DNA of 64,000 nt, taken from NCBI RefSeq assembly GCF_000237925.1, contig NC_031500.1, positions 17,323,753 through 17,387,752 on the forward strand, written 5' to 3'. The DNA is from Schistosoma mansoni (Eukaryota > Platyhelminthes > Trematoda > Strigeidida > Schistosomatidae). Made by a program: the position numbers and the translations under genes. This document shows positions 21,366-34,700 of the stretch, one piece after another (position 1 is the stretch's first letter; the number at the start of each line of letters is the position of its first letter). The notes below the pieces were generated by a model. It was not told the DNA's origin, ran no database searches, and saw only the letters and a program-made list of their open reading frames with translations.

Positions 21366-21700
21366 CACCAATCGAAATTTTATGTAGTTAATCGCTTAAT
21401 TTGTCTTTACTGAGCACTTATTTTTACTTTGTCATTTGATTTTTGTGCTCATCCATTCTTTTTATTTGTATATATTTTTCAATTGAGATTCTATGTTTTT
21501 ATCGAATAATTTTGAACACTATATAGATCACAATATCTTTTTTTGCTTTAGAATCAATTCATGAATGATTGACATTGAATTGATTTTATTTCGTGATGAA
21601 ATATCCTCGGTGTTGGTTTTAATGGTAATGTTTGTCGAAATTTGTCATTAAATGGCAATGCCGACGTTATGTGTTCATGATGCACATATGCGGATAGAGA
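21366..21700 (+). repeat. Diverged edge copy of the U5 unit's right half
   Basis: After 21365 the sequence departs from the unit but still resembles its middle part: TATGTAGTTAATCGCTTAAT, then TGTCTTTACTGAGCACTTAT and GCTCATCCATTC parallel the unit near 18035-18125. No U5 sequence is recognisable. It is an old copy left outside the homogenised array. Confidence 0.5.
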
Positions 21701-21754
21701 CAGTTTAGTTCTATTATATGACAAATATATTAGTACTTGTTTAGCGATTCAGTG

Positions 21755-21905
21755 GGTATCTAGACTTAGTAGCCCAATGGATAACCCAATGACGTTTGAA
21801 GTAAAAGGTAATTACTTTTGAGTCTCAGTGTGAATATCATCACTGAGATTTAAGTCCATTCAGCTGATGATTCATAAATAGGACGAAAAGCCTATCTCGC
21901 TTTTT
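21755..21905 (+). mobile_element. Degenerate Sm-alpha-type SINE
   Basis: The head reads AGACTTAGTAGCCCAATGGA and the body TCAGCTGATGATTCATAAAT then AGGACGAAAAG. Hammerhead words are present but mutated, with no clear stem II partner. A TTTATT at 21902-21907 gives an AATAAA on the minus strand, usable as a polyadenylation signal for the helicase gene upstream on that strand. Confidence 0.5.
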
Positions 21906-22122
21906 ATTGCGAACTGTATTTTGACGTTATATGGAAAAAGTTAACGATCTATGATATTCAAACCTTGTTCTCCACGTTATTCGACTAGTATTAAATAGCA
22001 TATTGTTTGTGTGAGTAAATCGGCTGAGTAGGTCGAAGGCAAGAAATATATTGTTTAAACGACATTTACAAAGGTCCAGTAATGTATATTTACAGGAAAA
22101 CTGCAAAGCAAACAACATTTGC

Positions 22123-22242
22123 TCATATCGTACCAAACTCTTTAAGTAACTTGACTTTTGAAAGTGTTTGTATAGGTCGTTGATAACATTTAATTTGTCC
22201 ACCAGTCAACTTTAGTAATTTTCCACGTGAAACAATGATAAG
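22123..22242 (-). CDS. DDX24: Helicase exon 10, proposed terminal exon
   Basis: Acceptor CATTTCAG|CTTATC, then 39 codons in phase 0 (LIIVSRGKLLKLTGGQIKCY, ending KVKLLKEFGTI) and TGA at 22123-22125. It was chosen because phase, acceptor and stop agree and an AATAAA lies at 21902-21907 on minus. It is short and poorly conserved, so another terminal exon is possible. Confidence 0.5.
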   Translation of the reverse strand, partial: LIIVSRGKLLKLTGGQIKCYQRPIQTLSKVKLLKEFGTI

Positions 22243-25200
22243 CTGAAATGAAAAGTAAATAGTATACATGTACAATCAAGGTATGATCATAGGCAAGTAA
22301 CCTATCTAAATAACTTATAAAATCAAAGTATAATACTAAGCGAACGATTAATGACACAATCAAACGATTGTGAAATGAATTCCGATAAATATTTTTACTA
22401 TTACTATAGCTAAAAGCATTTCGTTTAATAAGTCAGTCAGTCAGCTAAAACGTAGGACCAGGCACATTTGTGCATCGGTCCAAGTTGCCATACCTCACTC
22501 ATTAGCACAACAAGATGAACACTGAATTCATAGAAGTAGTTAATTTAGTGGTGGTAATATATAAAAGAATTAAGTTACTGGTGTATCATTTATTAAACTT
22601 AAATTTAGTTTAATGAATGATACAACAGTATAACATTGGAACTTCAATGTGCTGACATAAATTTCCATAAAGAGACAAATATAATAATAATAATGTTTGT
22701 GACTTATATGTAATAAATTAACAAAGAAAACATGCCCTCTAGGAAATGTAGTGTACAGAATGTTGATCTATCAGAATCCTACTTGTATATTGAAAGTATT
22801 GGTGAACAGAATATCTTTAACTTGTAAAAGTCTGTTCACTTTAAAAACTATATTTTACGATTGTACTGTATAATTGTTAAATAAACTATTCATATTCGTG
22901 TCCCTCTTATTATAAGCTTTATTTTGACTCATAGACCATTATTATATGATTTACCATTCTTGAGTTATCCTCAGTCTATTAATTACTGCCTCCCACAATC
23001 ACAGCCACATTTGGCCAAACCTTGTTTCTTATTTTATGGTACGATGTGATCTGTCTGTTTGGTATATAAACTTAGTATGCTTGAAATAAACGATTCATCA
23101 TGCAGAGGCTGTTATTGGTGTTCTGGACTTAACTGGTTGGGCTAGGCAGAAGCAGAACCGATAAGTACTCTAGACTGCTTGTAAGGAGTCTCGTGTCTCA
23201 CTGGTCCGATCGATAATTCACTGCTCTCTAATTGGCGGCATCATCGCGTTATATACAAACAGGGTACGAAGGCCACAAGTTATAACATTACGCAGCCTAA
23301 TTTATCATTATCGAGAAGTCAACATCTATGCTTCACCAAAAACAAATACGTTACATTCCATTAAATCTATCAATTTACATTTGTGTGTAGACATACCTGA
23401 ATGATTACAAAGATAAATGAACATCAATGATCAAACAAGTATTCAAGTATTACTTCATCTTACTTGCAAAAGTTAAGAATCAGAGTAGATCTATTTTTAA
23501 ACTTCACCTTTCTTTGACAACCGACATATTCTTAAAGTTAATTAATTCCTAAGATGAGTTAACTCATAGATAATCAGTCCTTTTACAAAAAAGCCTTCAA
23601 CAACGTGAGATAGAAAGAAGGTTTGGACTATGAAAAGAACGCAACTAGTCTCAATACTAAGGCAATTTGAAATTTAGTTATTACCTACTTCAGTCACACA
23701 TTATTTCGCAGAAAAAAGTATAATCGTAATTTTCTGTATGCTCTCTCAAACACAAAACTACATCAGAACTTGTAAGTTAACAAGATATAGGACTGAATTT
23801 ACAAACAGTGATCAACTGCAAGTGAACAGTAAAATTTTGATACTTAACTATTTATGTCGAGAAAAGAAACTCCACCTGTAACTTTTCTAGGGTTGGTGAC
23901 GGTTTTAAGACCGGATAAAAGAGGAGGGCTGAGTATGGGGGTCAGCAACCCCATTCCGTAGAAAACAACCTTGCAAAACAAACAACGCTAACCAGAATAA
24001 AAAATTTAAACCATTCAAACTCTGTCTTGGGAATTTAAGGATCTCTATATAGAAGAATTATGACGCCTCATAGTGAAAGCCGAGATTCTTCGGAAGTCAA
24101 GAGGTCAATGCCACCCCCCTACATCGAGGAAAGTTTAGACAGATTAAAGATAATTTTGACAACAAGGTGACCTAAGTTTACAACAACCTGATGTTACTGT
24201 TGGGATGATCCTGAAAATAACTCGCAATACACATGACAAGCTCAGGAAACATTAAGAAGCATTTTATCCAATCAGCGTGTGATTAAAAGTTATGCTAGAA
24301 AGATCATGAAAATGAAAAGTTACATGTAGAGTTTCTGATTGACTGATTACTATACTGCTACTATGTTTAGTAGTATTCTAGAATTTTCAGTAAAACCCAA
24401 GGACTTTTAAAATACTAGAAAAATCCTATATTTTCTGTACATAAATGAACCTTTGGAGTAAAGTGCTTCTAGCATATTTTGTGCCTTTTCTCTCGTGTTC
24501 AAGTTGCTGCGTAGTTCTAACTTGGGGGTTACGAAACTAGCTTAGGATCCGAATATAGCGTTCAATCAACGAGACTTATCAGTTACTGAAAATGTAAATC
24601 ACTTATCGAAGCTTTGAGCTATATTGTTTGTGCATGAAGGTTAGTAATGATACTAATTGACTACTTATATCAAAAGAAATGTTACGAGGCTCAAATCTGA
24701 AACTTGATAACTAATAATCCAAGTATGTAATAATAATAATAAACTTATTATTAGTATTAGTATTAGTATTAATACTATTTAACGAGATCATTTAGTATAC
24801 TTATTCTATTAGGCGGCCTGTTTAAGCATCTGGGCTACCTGTTCCTGTCATCTAAATATTTCAACAAGTTATCTAATTTAGTTTGTTTTAATACATCATT
24901 ATGCCTATTAATCGCACAACCTATTCAGGTGCGTTTCTGAAAAGTGTAAGACCTTTTGCTGTAAAGGTTACAGAAGGCCTAATCAGAGATATCGTGGTTG
25001 CTGGCAATATGCAGCGAGAAGAATGTACATTATCCAGATGTCGATTGACTGGGCTGCTAACTTCTAACTGGTGATCACTCAATATTTATCGTCAGGAAGG
25101 ACGAAGAAGTAAGAAACGGTAACTTGTTGAAGTGCTTTGTGCTGAGAATTCTATATTGTACCGAAAATATTATTTTATTTATTTATTTATTTAAACACAT

Positions 25201-25685
25201 AAATATTGGTACAAGGAAGCACCAGATACATATGCACTGCACAAATCTCATTCGATTTGTGTGAGGGCTGTGATACTGCTCAGGTGCTCGAACTGAAGCA
25301 GGTGGTTTTATTAGGGGGCCACACCCCGAGCCTTTGACCGAAAGATCTGATCCACAAGGCAGTGAAACATCGTGAGGAGATGCAGTCCCATGGTAGCCGG
25401 TGATCAACGATTGATTCGTACGCCATTTGTTCCCTCAAGATACTGGAGCCAGCCCATGTGCACCATTGGTTTGGAATCAGGGTTTTCCAACTTCCCTAGG
25501 TGGACTCGCCTTGTCCACCAACCCGGTTAAAGCGCCGGACATTCGCTTTTCGTCCTCTCAATTTCGTAAACAACACCCGTGGTACGAGAAGGCAGTGAGT
25601 AGGACTTCCCTAGCAGAGGCTATATATTCGCTGGCCATGTGAGAGCATTTCGAGAGGGAGAGCGGAGTCTCCCCATAAATAAAGC

Positions 25686-25738
<53 letters not shown>

Positions 25739-28700
25739 CGGATCCAAGGGAGAAATGTAAACTAGCAATAAAGTAACTTTTACATACCTGGCGTAACTCT
25801 AACTTTAATGGTTTTGTAATGTCAAGTTTTTTCTTCGATGAGTTCCTTCTAAAAAACAAAACAAACATTTATAACTTTTGAAATATACTTATGAAAGAAG
25901 GATAAGCGAATGGTAACTGCCAGAGTCTATTTTTTTGAATTGTTATTATACATATTATTTATTTATTTAATCACATACATATTGGTACAAAGGGCATCGG
26001 ATACATATGCGCCACACTTTTGTGTGAGGGCTGTGATACTGCCCGGGTGCCCAAACCGAAGCAGGTGGTTTTATTAGGGGGCCACACCCCGAGCCTTTGA
26101 CCTGAAGGTCTAACCCACAAGGGCAGTGGAGCATCGTGAGGAGATGCAGTCCCATGGTAGCCGGTCACCAACAATTGGTTCATACGCCATTTGTTCCCTC
26201 AGGATACTGGAGCCAGCCCATGTGCACCATTGGTTTGGAATCAGGGTTTTCCAACTCCCCTAAGTGGACACTCCACATCCACTAACCCCGTTAAAGCGCC
26301 AGACATTCACTTTTCGTCCTCTCACTTTCGTGAACATATATATTCTTATTGTATAACTACTAAGTAACTATATTATATGTATGTCTATGGTCCTTTTATT
26401 TTGAGCTTACATTTGATTTATTGGCTATTATTATATGATATACTACTATTCTTAAGTTACAGTCTCTCCACCTCATAGCAACTTTTAGTCTGATCTTGTA
26501 TAATTGTTATCTTCTATTTTGTGGTATGATGCAGTCTAGTTTGTTTGTAAATAAACTGCGTATATCTGAAATATAATAATTTATACAACTGAGGCTGAGA
26601 TTATGTTCTGAACTTAACGGACAAGGGTAAGCGAGAAGGATCATTAAGGATTCAGGGTGAAGCACGGCTGCTAGTGCTGATTGACAACATTTCAATGGTT
26701 TCACATAAGAACAAGGTCATATTACTCGGTATCCTGATTGGCAATTCGATCACTTGATAATTAACAGGGGGCGTGAAAGATGATAAATAATTGAAAGTTT
26801 CTCCATTTATTATTCTGTGTACTTATAGAAGAGTCAATAGATAAAAAGAAAACATTAAATATTCAACATCACAGAGATCATTATGTATGTTAGTCGACAA
26901 GATTGGAAGTCAGATTCTTGACAGTCTTTTTTGTATAATCAACGAATTCATGCATAAAAAAAATGAAATTGTGATCCAGAGTTAAAGATATGAATTCATC
27001 TTCGACAACAGATCTATCTGGAAATGTATGATTATGCTAATAGGATACGCTTACATACATAATATACACGACAGATATTGCGCTTTTAGCTATTAGTTTT
27101 ACACATTGATCTTACCAGTTGTTCTCTATGTTCGTCATAAATATTAACTTTTATTTTACCAGTTTTATCGCTTTAAGTAATTGTATGGATATCACGAACC
27201 AATCTAGATTAGACAACCACTGAAAACCTGGAAGCACTGGACGGTTGTTGCATCCTTAGTATAGGACTCCTCCTGAACACTGACCATTCAGAATTTCGTA
27301 ACTGAGATTGATTCACCATATCAACAAAATTCGACGACCTCCACAACTTTAGTTGATAAGTATTATTTACTATAGAATCATTAATACGGTATAATCTTAT
27401 AAATTTAACGAAACTTGAGTGTGTTATGTCGAGGGAATTTAGTAACAGGTAACAATGTACAGTTTAAAACTGCGACATTTCGCAAAGGTACAGAAAATAA
27501 AAAAAAACCCAACGAAAACGGAAAGAATGTTAGTTTTGTCATGCAATTCATAACCTCATTTCTCTATTGTTCGTTACTTTTGTATAATACATTATACTAC
27601 GTATTAATATTCAGTCAGTCACAACGTACAACTTCGTACGTACGTACATCAGTTCAAGTTGCCATACCACATTAGCACAGAGATGAAATTGTCGATTCAA
27701 ATCCCATAGTGGTGGCAGAAGTAGTAAGAGTATAAGCATTATGTGAAAGATTAGGGTTTGAAGATGTTATTCAAGGAGTATAATCCAGTGAGATAAATTT
27801 GGAAAGAGAAAAAAGATAGAGACTTGACGAATTCAGAAGATTAGTATTTGGGAGAACACAAAGAGTGGATGCAACTTCGCCATTGCAAACGATTTTGAGC
27901 CATGTCATTCAAGGTCTCTAACCATCGGTTGCTATCATCTTGCGGATCCCAACCAGGTAGTCTACACCTACCAACTTCATGGATTTGTGCCACGTTTTGG
28001 TCTGGCCGCCCCTAGCATTCTTCCAACCTACTCCCACACCATAAAACATCGCACATCGGGGCAGTCAGTGGTTGGGCATACGTAACACATGTCCCAGCCA
28101 TCTCAACTGATGAAGTTTCACTACTTCATCAATCGATTTGCCATCCTTACCTAGTACCCGTTTCCTAACAACTACATTACTTACCCGGTGGTCCCAGGAT
28201 ATACGAGCAATGCTTCGAAGACATCTGTGATCGAATATTAGCAGCCTACGAATATCCTCTACTCTTACCGGCCATGTTTCACTGCCATAAAGTAGGACGG
28301 AACGAACTGCTGCACATTAAAACCGTCCTTTTGTTGCTAGACGGATATCTCGCCTACGCCATAAATGACGCAAGTTGGCGAAAGCTATACGAGCCTTCTG
28401 TATCCGTGTTGAGATTTCGTCACACACCAGACCACAAGGGCTGATGAGACTCCCAATATTCAGTAGTCTATATAATATATATTCATTTTGAAAATTGTAC
28501 TCCTCAATTGTAATAACTTGTCAATCCCAAACATTATTATTATTATTACTCAATGCTTTAATTCATTTTCTAACTCGTAAAAGTATCTTTTCAATTCTTT
28601 TTATCTAGTGAATATCAGATATACTACTAAGTAAACCGATGTTTAACTTAAATAGCACGTCTACTTTGGAAGTTCAACGCTCGGTTCTTTTCTTTATGAT

Positions 28701-31700
28701 TCTCCTATCGAAACTTGAAAAAGCAGTGGAAGATCCTACCAGTCCTAATGTTTCATATTTTGCATTACATACTTTCTAAATGACTCGACTTTGATAGCAT
28801 AGAGGACGCCTAGGAAATCTCTTATTGCTTATGTCTTTTTCTTGTAAAGTGTATTTTAGATAAACACTTATTTTTCTATGTCGAGATATCATGGATCATT
28901 CAATTGTTGGATGAGAATCACTTAAAGGACTCTATAAAGACAATAAACAAAACCAAAAGGGAACTGGGATCAAGCAGTGTCATTAGATTTTACACATGAA
29001 GTGTAACTCAAAGACAAGCATACGAATCAACATTTGGTTGATGAGTTGATAACAATAACAACGGATGTGTATTCAAATCTCTACTGTTGAACAGATTCTT
29101 AGTCCAATAATTAGATTAAGTGACTTGAATATTATGTTATATTTGATAGTTTATGACATTACAATAGTTATGGATGACGCTTCTAAAGGGATTCTAACTT
29201 TGATCCAGTAGATTTTTATCTTATCAAGAGATATCCAAATTCAGGTAGTTTAAAAATTAAATTCATTTAGTATTGTTTGTTTGAATCTTCCCATCGATGT
29301 GTTAGGACTGCAACTGGTCAGTCTCTAATTGGCATATGTGCATACTGTGCGTATTGCCTCGATATAGCCTTAAATCACAAGCATTGTAAGCATAGATGGA
29401 TAATGACTACCAGTGGAATCCAGGACACGTGACACTTCGTCCTATTTGGGACTCGTCAGCCGGATGTACCTGCATCTCAGAGTTGATGTTCACTCTTGGA
29501 CTCGAACCCAGTACCTTTCGCTTCAAACGCCATCGCGTTACCCACTCAACCACTGAGTCCTGTGGATAACGCGATGGGTAAGCGAAAGGTACTGGGTTCG
29601 AGTCCCAGAATGAACATCAACTCTAAGATGCAGGTACATCCAGCTGACGAGTCCCAAATAGGACAAAACGCGCGCCCTGGATTCCACTGCTAGTCACTAT
29701 CTGTCTTTGCTTACAAAGTTTGAAAATTAATTCTGTTTTAAGTAAACAATAAAATTTAACTTACTTTCTACTAATATTTTCATCATCGTCGAATTTATTA
29801 TTATAATCATCATCATCATCTAACAGAATGTTGGCATCTTTTGCTGCTTTAGTAAACCAATTATCATTTGCTAGTTTTCGAGAATTTCTATGCTCTTGTA
29901 TATCGATTTGTTTAGCTAATTTAACAATTTGTTCACTAATAGTCAATTGAATAGTTGTTGGTTGAATAGTAAAATCATCGAGTTCCATATCTGGAAAATA
30001 AAAAAAATAACTATATGTCATAATTAGTTGATAAAACAATCATTAGATGCCTTAGTGTAAACTTTAATAATATAACATAGAGAATTGTTTTCAGATAGTG
30101 ATTACATATAGGCCCCCAAATGCCCTGGTACGGCCGAGAGTGGGAACAGTCCGCTCTCCCTCTCCAAATGCTCTCACATGGCCACGCGTATATAGCCTCT
30201 GCTAGGGAAGTCCTACTCACTGCCTTCTCGTGGCATTACTGTTGTTTACAAAATTGAGAGGATGAAAAGCGAATATCCGGCGCTTTAACCGGGTTGGTGG
30301 ACAAGGCGAGTCCACCTAGGGAAGTTGGAAAACCCTGATTCCAAACCAATGGTGCACATGGGCTGGCTCCAGTATCCTGAGGGAACAAATGGCGTATGAA
30401 CCAATTGTTGGTGACCGGCTACCATGGGACTGCATCTCCTCACGATGTTCCACTGCCTTGTGGGTTAGACCTTCAGGTCAAAGGCTCGGGGTGTGGCCCC
30501 CTAATAAAACCACCTGCTTCGGTTTGGGCACCCGGGCAGTATCACAGCCCTCACACAAATCGAATGAGATTTGCGCGGCGCATATGTATCTGGTGCTTCC
30601 TTGTACCAGTATTTATGTGTTTTAAAAAATAATAAATAAATAAAATTACATATAATGACCAGAGTATCAGTATAAACCAGACTGTTGAAAATTGAAATTT
30701 CCAATTCTCCATCAAATTCCGATCCTTATTACATTATAGAACAGACAGATATAATCAATGTAAAGCTTAGGACAAGTTGTTTTAGAACATTACAACGAAG
30801 ATATAAAAATAGCATGAATGACGAAAAAGATCAAAATAATGCAATCTCTATGATAATGGGAAAGATTGAACATTGATAAAATGGTTCGAAAAAACATAGT
30901 GGAAAGATATATATAGTGGAAAATTCAGATCCAAGATTGATAAGACGACAAAGAGTGAATGTATCTGCGCTATTGTAAACGATTATGAGCTAACTTACCC
31001 AATGTCTCCGACTATAGATTGTCGTTATTGTGTAGACGATAACCAGATAGTTTGCACTTACCAATATGGCTTAGACCAACAACCAATGACGTTACGAGCT
31101 AATATCATGTCTCGATTCAGCCACTACTAGCTTTCAATCCAATTCTACACCAGCAAACATCACCCGTTAAGGTTGGCGGTTGTTAGACACATGTAATACA
31201 TCTCCCAACCACTAAAGTTGATGATCTACTTCGATTTGTCATGATTATCCGTACCACACACAGCCTGTCAACACTTATACCTGTTCTCTTAAATATTAGC
31301 TAAAACGTAGTTTCATAATGATTCCATGTGAGTCTGTTTATTACATATTTCACAATGGAATAGTATTATTTTTTCTATTTAGTACTATTTCAGACACAAT
31401 TTATTGCTCATAACACATCATATTACTACATTAGGTTCAATAAGATGGATAGTATTATCTTACAAATGCCCTGGTATGGTCGAAAGTGGGGAGAGTCAGC
31501 TCTCCTCGAAATGCTCTCAAGTGGTCATGTCCACACAACCACTTCCAGGGAAGTCCTATTCACTGCCTTCTCGTGGAGGGGGGTGTTGTCTACGAAATTG
31601 AGATGGCGAAGAGCGAATATCCGGTGCTCTAACCGAGTTAGTGGACACGGAGAGTCCACCTAGGAGAGTTGGAAAACCCTGATTCCAAACAAATGGTGCA

Positions 31701-34700
31701 CATGCGCTCCAGTATCCTGAAGGAACAAATGGCGTATGGACCAATTGTCGATCACCGACTACCATGGGACTGCATCTCCTCACGATCCTCACGCAAAAGT
31801 ACAGAAAATAAAAAACCAAACGAAAACGGAAATAATGTTAAATCTGTTATGCAATTCATAACTTCATTTCCCTATTGTTCGTGCAGTAGAGTGCAGTTCG
31901 AACCAGGAGCTAAAATCCAATCGCCTTAACCACTAAGCCATTGCTTTATACAGTGAATATAATCAACACTAAATCTGATAATCATGATCAATACAATAAA
32001 TGATTCTATTTACAGTATGATTACTTACTAGTTCTTTGAAGACTGACAGAAATTCGACGCCAAAAAGTAATTTCATTTGGTGAAATAAATAATAAACTAG
32101 TCCCTTGACGATTAGCTCTGGCAGTACGCCCTGATCTATGTATATATAATTCAGCTGTACGAGGTACATCAAAATGTATAACCCATGATACTCCATTTGT
32201 TTCAACTATACTATCACTTGATGCTAAATCTAAACCACGAGCAGCTACATCACTTGCGAGTAAAATTCCATTTGGATCAGCTAGAACATTATAGTATAGG
32301 GTATTGAGAAATTGGATTTGAATTGTATGCAAACAAAATTAATACAAAGATATTAAATTTAACAAAAGAAAAATTGACGACTTAGTTTAATCTGCTTACG
32401 AATATGGATCACTTTAACTTACCATAAATTATCGCAACACATAGAGAGAGGTCATCTGTTTTTAGCTGACTATGAGCTACCCTTAATATGCACTCTATGG
32501 AGATCATACAGTTAAAAGTAGAAGTGAACCTAGTCGATGGGTATCGTATTACATGTCTGATTATCATAAGGTTTGTTTCATTATAATTCTGTTCAATACC
32601 AATTAAAATAAACAGCTTCAAGTGTGAATAAATTATTCGACGACCTCTATCGGTAAAAATAGCCTAGTGATTAAAGCACTTAATTCCCTACCGTTAAGCT
32701 AAAGGTTCAAAATACAATAAATTTATTACATTGCAGGTGATCGAGTAGTACCCCCAACTCTAACATAATATCGCCTAAAGCCGAATAGATAAACATTTAC
32801 ATGAAAAATGAGTTAGACTCAGTAAAGTTCATAACTATATCAACTGATTCATCGATTTCGTAAAACAGTGAATACTTCTGGTGACGACAAGTTACAATGA
32901 TATCAATAATGGTGAAATACAACACTGGAATATACCGCCCAAACAAATAGTCGCAGAAATTAAAAGATGAAAACTGAGACAAAGGAGACGACATTTGGTT
33001 TTGAACGAGCGATAAGATCCTTTAGGAGGATCAAAAAGACATACTGAGTAATTTTTACATATTTGCGTGTATTTTCCTATTGATAAGTTTTGGTCACATT
33101 GATCAGGAGATGGAAGTGTTCCATACCAATTAGGACTGAATGAACAAGTGTTAAATGTTAAGAACTACCGACGCAGGCTTAGATTAATAGATTTTTTGTC
33201 CATATGTCGATTGTATAACGAAATTCAGCAACTAATTAGCTAATGTTATGCCGAATAAAAATACAGGACACGACAACAATACATAAAATACCTTGGAACC
33301 GTTCAAGTGCGCGTAGTCTTTGCTTCTGAACCATATCAGCATGTAAGACATTTACATACTGTAGTGATGGATATCCAGATACCGAAAAAGCATCTGGACT
33401 GAGCAACTGACGTAATACTCCAGCTAATCGACGTACACCAGATTTACTATTTAGGAAAATTAAGCACCGCCGATTGGAATACTCTGAAGATCCAAGATGA
33501 CGGCCAAATGCAATGAACCAAAATAGTCGAATATCTTTGCTTTCCTGGCTTGGACATAACAACCGACATTCAGAAAGGGTATCAGGGCAAGTTGATTTGC
33601 AGATTAAGCCGGGATTTGAAACTGATTGATCAGTGGAATGGTTTGATGATAAATCGATTACTTTAGCAGATTTTTTCAAACCGAACATTTCACGTAGTAC
33701 AGCTGAAAGTATAAAAGAACAAATAACTAACTTTATCCAGTAACCATGGGAAGACGAAAGTATTAAACTTTGTATGGAATATACATTAGAGAAAGGAAAG
33801 AAATGCGACAGCACAAAATTAGTGACAAGAATGGTATTGTAAGCCAGAAAACCGATGCGATATCTCATCAGTAATCAGATAAAAAAGGCTTGACCAGAAT
33901 TTCGAGATAATTGCAGTGGTCAATCTATCCGACTACTTCAATCCCCATGTCCAAATTACCCAATTATGCATGTTGGTTTCGAGGCAGTATTATATTTAGA
34001 AGAACAGAGATATAACTCGAACATTCTCACATTACTACTTAAGGTGTTCATAGGATCGTCATGTGTTTATATTCGTACTACAGGCGTTATGTCATTTGTA
34101 TACTACAAGCAAAATCAAAGACGTTTCAAGCAAAAAGCAATCAGCAAAATATTAGATAAAGTTATATTTGTCTCTCTAGGTTTGTCTGTGACAATGTTTA
34201 GTCAAAGTGAATAGTAGAGAGGCTTGATGAAAAAAATTGGCATAGTGACTTCAGATGATAGTTTGCCATAAATTCTTACTAGATCAATATTTGTCATTAG
34301 ACAAACTTTAGCAGGGTGGTGTACTACTTATTTGATAAGCATATATATAATGTTTATAAGCAAAGATGGATAGTGGCTAGCAGTGGAATCCAGGAAGCGC
34401 GACACTTCGTCCTATTTGGGACTCGTCAGCTGGATGTACCTACATCTCAGAGTTGATGTTCATTCTGGGACTAGAACCCAATAACCTTTTGCTTCAAACG
34501 CCGTCGCGTTATCCACTCAGCTACTGAGTCCTGTGAATTAAGGCTATATCGAGGCAATACACACAGTATGCACATATGTCAATAAGAGACTGACCAGTTG
34601 CAGTCCTAAACATCAATAGGAAAATTCAAACAAACAATACTAAGTGAATTTATATAATGTTTGTATGAAATAATAATTGTTTTGTGGATACTTAACAGCG

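Noticed and set aside
21927-22202. 91-codon open frame on the minus strand beside the helicase terminal exon
   Set aside because: It overlaps the proposed terminal exon in another frame and has no preceding in-phase exon or motif.
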